Of a DNA stretch of 8,019 bases, positions 5,822-8,019 are shown in pieces. The stretch lies in assembly GCA_964395045.1 (NCBI GenBank), contig CAYNBE010000171.1:1-8019 (forward strand), read 5' to 3'. Both the position numbers and the translations under genes were made by a program. The stretch is from UBA1413 sp964395045. GTDB lineage: Bacteria > Bacteroidota > Bacteroidia > Bacteroidales > Prolixibacteraceae. The notes beneath the pieces are model-generated. The model saw only the letters and a program-made list of their open reading frames with translations. It was not told the DNA's origin and made no database searches. The stretch's first letter is position 1. Each line of letters opens with the position of its first letter.

Positions 5822-7639
5822 ATGAAAACAGTTTTTTTGATTTATCTCCTGATGGCTATTTCCCTCCATGTGCTGGCCCAGCAGCCACCCCGACTGATTG
5901 TCAGGGGGGATGATATGGGCTCTTCGCAGGCCAGCAATGCCGCCACCATTGAAGCTTATAAAAACGGAATTGAAACCTCGGCCGAAGTAATCGTGGTTGG
6001 CTCCTGGTTCCCGGAAGCTGTGAAACAGCTAAAGGAAAATCCGGGACTGGATGTGGGCGTTCACCTGGTGATCACCAGTGAATGGGATAACATCAAGTGG
6101 CGACCGCTGACCCATTACCCCGGACTAACCGATAAAAACGGATACTTCCTGCCCAAAATTTTTCCCGATAAAAATTACCCGGGTCTTTCCATCATGGAAA
6201 GTAAATGGACTTTAGAGGAGATAGAAAAGGAATTCAGGGCTCAGATTGAACTGGCGTTGAGAAATATTCCCTATGTCACCCATATCTCCGGACACATGGG
6301 CTCCACCACTTTTGACCCGCGGGTAGCCGAAATCACCCAGATGCTGGCCAGGGAATACCGGCTGCCGGCCACCGACACCCAGCAAGCCAACGGACTGACC
6401 GGCACAGGATACGGAAGCCTTCATGGCACTTTTGAAGAGAAGGTTTCTTCCTTTACCGCCATGTTGTCCAAACTCGAACAAGGGAAGAGCTATGTTTTTG
6501 TGGACCACCCTGCGTACGACACGCCGGAGATGAGGGCTGTGCATCACATAGGTTATGAGAACGTGGCTTCCGACCGTCAGGGGGTGACCGATTTGTTCAC
6601 CAGCGAAAAGGTGAAGGCTGAGATAAAAACGAAAGGGATTGAACTGATCGGTTACAACGACCACCTGAAAGCTCTTCCGAGAAGCACTCCGGAAGCTGAA
6701 AATGTGACTGCAAAGAATTTTGAGGAATATCTGAAAGCTGTCAGGGAAAGCAAACAGGAACTGCACAGCCTGATGGTACTCCGCCATGGGAAGGTAATTT
6801 ATGAACAATGGTTTGGCGACCATAATGCCCGGAAAAACCATCCCCTGTGGTCGGTCAGCAAAACATTCACCGCCACAGCCATCGGATTTGCCGTCGCCGA
6901 GAACCGGCTGAAGGTAAGCGACAAGGTGATTTCGTTTTTCAAAGAGGAGTTGCCGGCAGAAGTTTCACCATATCTCGCTGCAATGGAAATCAGGCACCTG
7001 TTGACCATGTCGGTCGGACATGAAAAGGACCCTACCTCAGATATCCGGAAGGATAGCGGCAGTTGGGAAAAACTCTTCCTGGCCACCCCGGTGAAATTTG
7101 AACCCGGGACAAAGTTTGTGTACAACAGTATGGCCACTTACATGCTGTCGGCCATAATTCAGAAAGTGACCGGTGAAAAGCTGATTGATTATTTATATCC
7201 GCGTCTTTTCAGGCCTCTGGGCATCACCGGGGCGGTTTGGGAGAGCAGTCCGTCAGGTATTAACTGTGGGGGATGGGGTCTGAACATCAAAACCGAAGAT
7301 ATGGCCAAAATAGGTCAGTTCCTGTTGCAAAAAGGGAAATGGAACGGAGAACAGTTGCTTCCGGAGACCTGGTTTGATGAAGCAACCAAAGCCCATATCA
7401 CCCAACCCCCGGTATGGTTTCCAAAGAATGGCAATCCAAAGAAGAGTGACTGGGTACAGGGATATGGTTATCAGGTTTGGCGCTGCCGTTACAATGCCTT
7501 TCGGGCTGACGGTGCCAATGGGCAGTTCATTATTGTCATTCCGGAAAAAGATGCCGTGGTGGTGACTACCGCCAATATTCAGGACATGCAGGCCGAAATC
7601 AACCTGATCTGGAAACATCTGTTGCCGGCTTTCAAGTGA
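5822..7639 (+). CDS. Exported fusion: YdjC/ChbG-type carbohydrate deacetylase + class-C beta-lactamase-like serine hydrolase
   Basis: This is a 605-residue two-domain protein. Residues 1-20 are a signal peptide (MKTVFLIYLL...HVLAQ), so it acts in the periplasm or outside. Domain 1, about 23-285, matches the YdjC/ChbG/HpnK deacetylase family, metal-dependent enzymes that remove acetyl groups from N-acetylated sugars. It shows D30-D31 in RGDDMG, H81 in GVHLV, and H154/H158 in THISGHMG as likely metal or catalytic residues. A linker of about 20 residues follows. Domain 2, about 306-605, belongs to the beta-lactamase/penicillin-binding-protein-like hydrolases. It has SxxK at S344-V-S-K347, Y434-N-S as the second motif and GANGQ at 564-568 near the third. 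It is probably an esterase or amidase rather than an antibiotic lactamase. The two domains are in one uninterrupted frame with no internal signal sequence. No clear Shine-Dalgarno sequence precedes the start. Joint action on acylated glycans is an inference. Confidence 0.9.
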   Translation: MKTVFLIYLLMAISLHVLAQQPPRLIVRGDDMGSSQASNAATIEAYKNGIETSAEVIVVGSWFPEAVKQLKENPGLDVGVHLVITSEWDNIKWRPLTHYPGLTDKNGYFLPKIFPDKNYPGLSIMESKWTLEEIEKEFRAQIELALRNIPYVTHISGHMGSTTFDPRVAEITQMLAREYRLPATDTQQANGLTGTGYGSLHGTFEEKVSSFTAMLSKLEQGKSYVFVDHPAYDTPEMRAVHHIGYENVASDRQGVTDLFTSEKVKAEIKTKGIELIGYNDHLKALPRSTPEAENVTAKNFEEYLKAVRESKQELHSLMVLRHGKVIYEQWFGDHNARKNHPLWSVSKTFTATAIGFAVAENRLKVSDKVISFFKEELPAEVSPYLAAMEIRHLLTMSVGHEKDPTSDIRKDSGSWEKLFLATPVKFEPGTKFVYNSMATYMLSAIIQKVTGEKLIDYLYPRLFRPLGITGAVWESSPSGINCGGWGLNIKTEDMAKIGQFLLQKGKWNGEQLLPETWFDEATKAHITQPPVWFPKNGNPKKSDWVQGYGYQVWRCRYNAFRADGANGQFIIVIPEKDAVVVTTANIQDMQAEINLIWKHLLPAFK

Positions 7640-7640
7640 T

Positions 7641-7645
7641 GAGGG
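7641..7645 (+). promoter_or_regulatory. GAGGG, possible ribosome binding site of the nucleotidyltransferase gene
   Basis: A purine-rich GATGAGGG spans the stop of the fusion gene and ends one base before the ATG at 7647. That spacing is too short for a standard Shine-Dalgarno contact. No other in-frame start is near and the protein alignment favours this Met. Translation may instead be coupled to termination of the upstream gene. Confidence 0.3.
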
Positions 7646-7646
7646 T

Positions 7647-7964
7647 ATGGATAAAAATGAGGCTATAAAAATTGTCACACGCTATAGCGATAAGGTGAAC
7701 AAGAAATTTCCGGTTGAGCGGGTTTTTATTTTTGGTTCTTTTGCCAGAGGCACCAACCACCCTGATAGTGATATTGATGTGGCTTTAATCTTTAAATCAA
7801 TTACGAATATCTTTGATTTGCAGGTTGAACTGATGTGGTTAAGATCGAATGATGATTTGATCATAGAGCCTCACCCGTTTTCTGCAGCCGATTTAAGCTC
7901 TCCGGGTCCGCTACTCAAAGAGGTTCTGGAACATGGAATTGAAATCACAAATTTTGCTGCTTAA
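7647..7964 (+). CDS. Minimal nucleotidyltransferase (MNT-type, HEPN/MNT antitoxin-like)
   Basis: This 105-residue protein belongs to the polymerase-beta-like nucleotidyltransferase superfamily. The signature is G30-S31 in FIFGSFARGT followed by S41-D42-I43-D44, the two metal-binding aspartates. E74 in LIIEPHPF is a candidate third acidic residue. Length and layout fit the stand-alone MNT proteins usually paired with a HEPN ribonuclease toxin. In those pairs MNT neutralises HEPN, in characterised cases by adding AMP units to it. It begins eight bases after the fusion gene stop, so it may be co-transcribed. Base use is visibly more AT-rich than in the neighbours, suggesting separate acquisition. 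No HEPN gene occurs upstream, and only 55 bases remain downstream, so the partner may lie just outside the window or be absent. Confidence 0.85.
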   Translation: MDKNEAIKIVTRYSDKVNKKFPVERVFIFGSFARGTNHPDSDIDVALIFKSITNIFDLQVELMWLRSNDDLIIEPHPFSAADLSSPGPLLKEVLEHGIEITNFAA

Positions 7965-8001
7965 TTAACGTGAGTTCGACCTAAGCGGATAAACAAATCT
8001 G

Positions 8002-8016
8002 ATCATTATCAATGAT
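8002..8016. repeat. Short perfect palindrome ATCATT-ATC-AATGAT at window end
   Basis: Six-base arms flank a three-base centre, 37 bases after the nucleotidyltransferase stop. It is too AT-rich and T-poor to be a convincing terminator. It may be a weak hairpin or operator. An ATG at 8012 could start the next gene, but only eight bases of it would be visible. Confidence 0.25.
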
Positions 8017-8019
8017 TTC

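Noticed and set aside
6212..6841. 209-codon open frame on the minus strand
   Set aside because: It is antisense to the deacetylase domain and the linker of the fusion protein. No family features are seen.
5822..7639. The C-terminal domain as an antibiotic-resistance beta-lactamase
   Set aside because: The second motif is Y-N-S and the third region is GANGQ, more like the esterase-type members of the family. The fusion partner is a carbohydrate deacetylase.

Overview
The window most likely comes from a member of the Bacteroidota. GC content is intermediate by eye. Shine-Dalgarno sequences before start codons are poor or absent. The -7 boxes resemble the TAnnTTTG type, and intergenic and coding stretches match short dispersed repeats I remember from genomes of this phylum. 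The phylum call is an inference from these traits, and no marker gene is present to fix the genus.

Layout: bases 1-117 hold the 3' end of a plus-strand gene that begins outside the window. Converging on it is a tight four-gene minus-strand unit, read from 5228 down to 177. In transcription order it encodes a GMC-family FAD oxidoreductase of the cholesterol-oxidase-like type, a class-3-like aldehyde dehydrogenase, an exported alpha/beta-hydrolase esterase, and a 103-residue protein of unknown function. Junctions are a 25-base overlap, then gaps of 12 and 10 bases. The simplest reading is that the secreted esterase frees an alcohol or related product from an ester. The cytoplasmic GMC enzyme then oxidises an alcohol to an aldehyde, and the aldehyde dehydrogenase takes the aldehyde to an acid. 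The substrate cannot be read from the sequence.

Bases 5229-5821 form a divergent intergenic region rich in inverted repeats. It holds a compound palindrome around 5289-5434, a chain of small hairpins to 5523, and a roughly 130-bp inverted-repeat element at 5653-5782. No protein gene or tRNA was seen there.

On the plus strand, 5822-7639 encodes an exported two-domain protein. An N-terminal YdjC/ChbG-type carbohydrate deacetylase domain is joined to a C-terminal class-C beta-lactamase-like serine hydrolase. Eight bases later, 7647-7964 encodes a small MNT-type nucleotidyltransferase of the sort found as the antitoxin in HEPN/MNT pairs. No HEPN partner is visible before the window ends.

Nothing here is a clear novel defence or mobile system. 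The most notable items are the deacetylase/serine-hydrolase fusion, the cysteine cluster and repeat-derived tail of the GMC enzyme, and the two palindromic intergenic elements.
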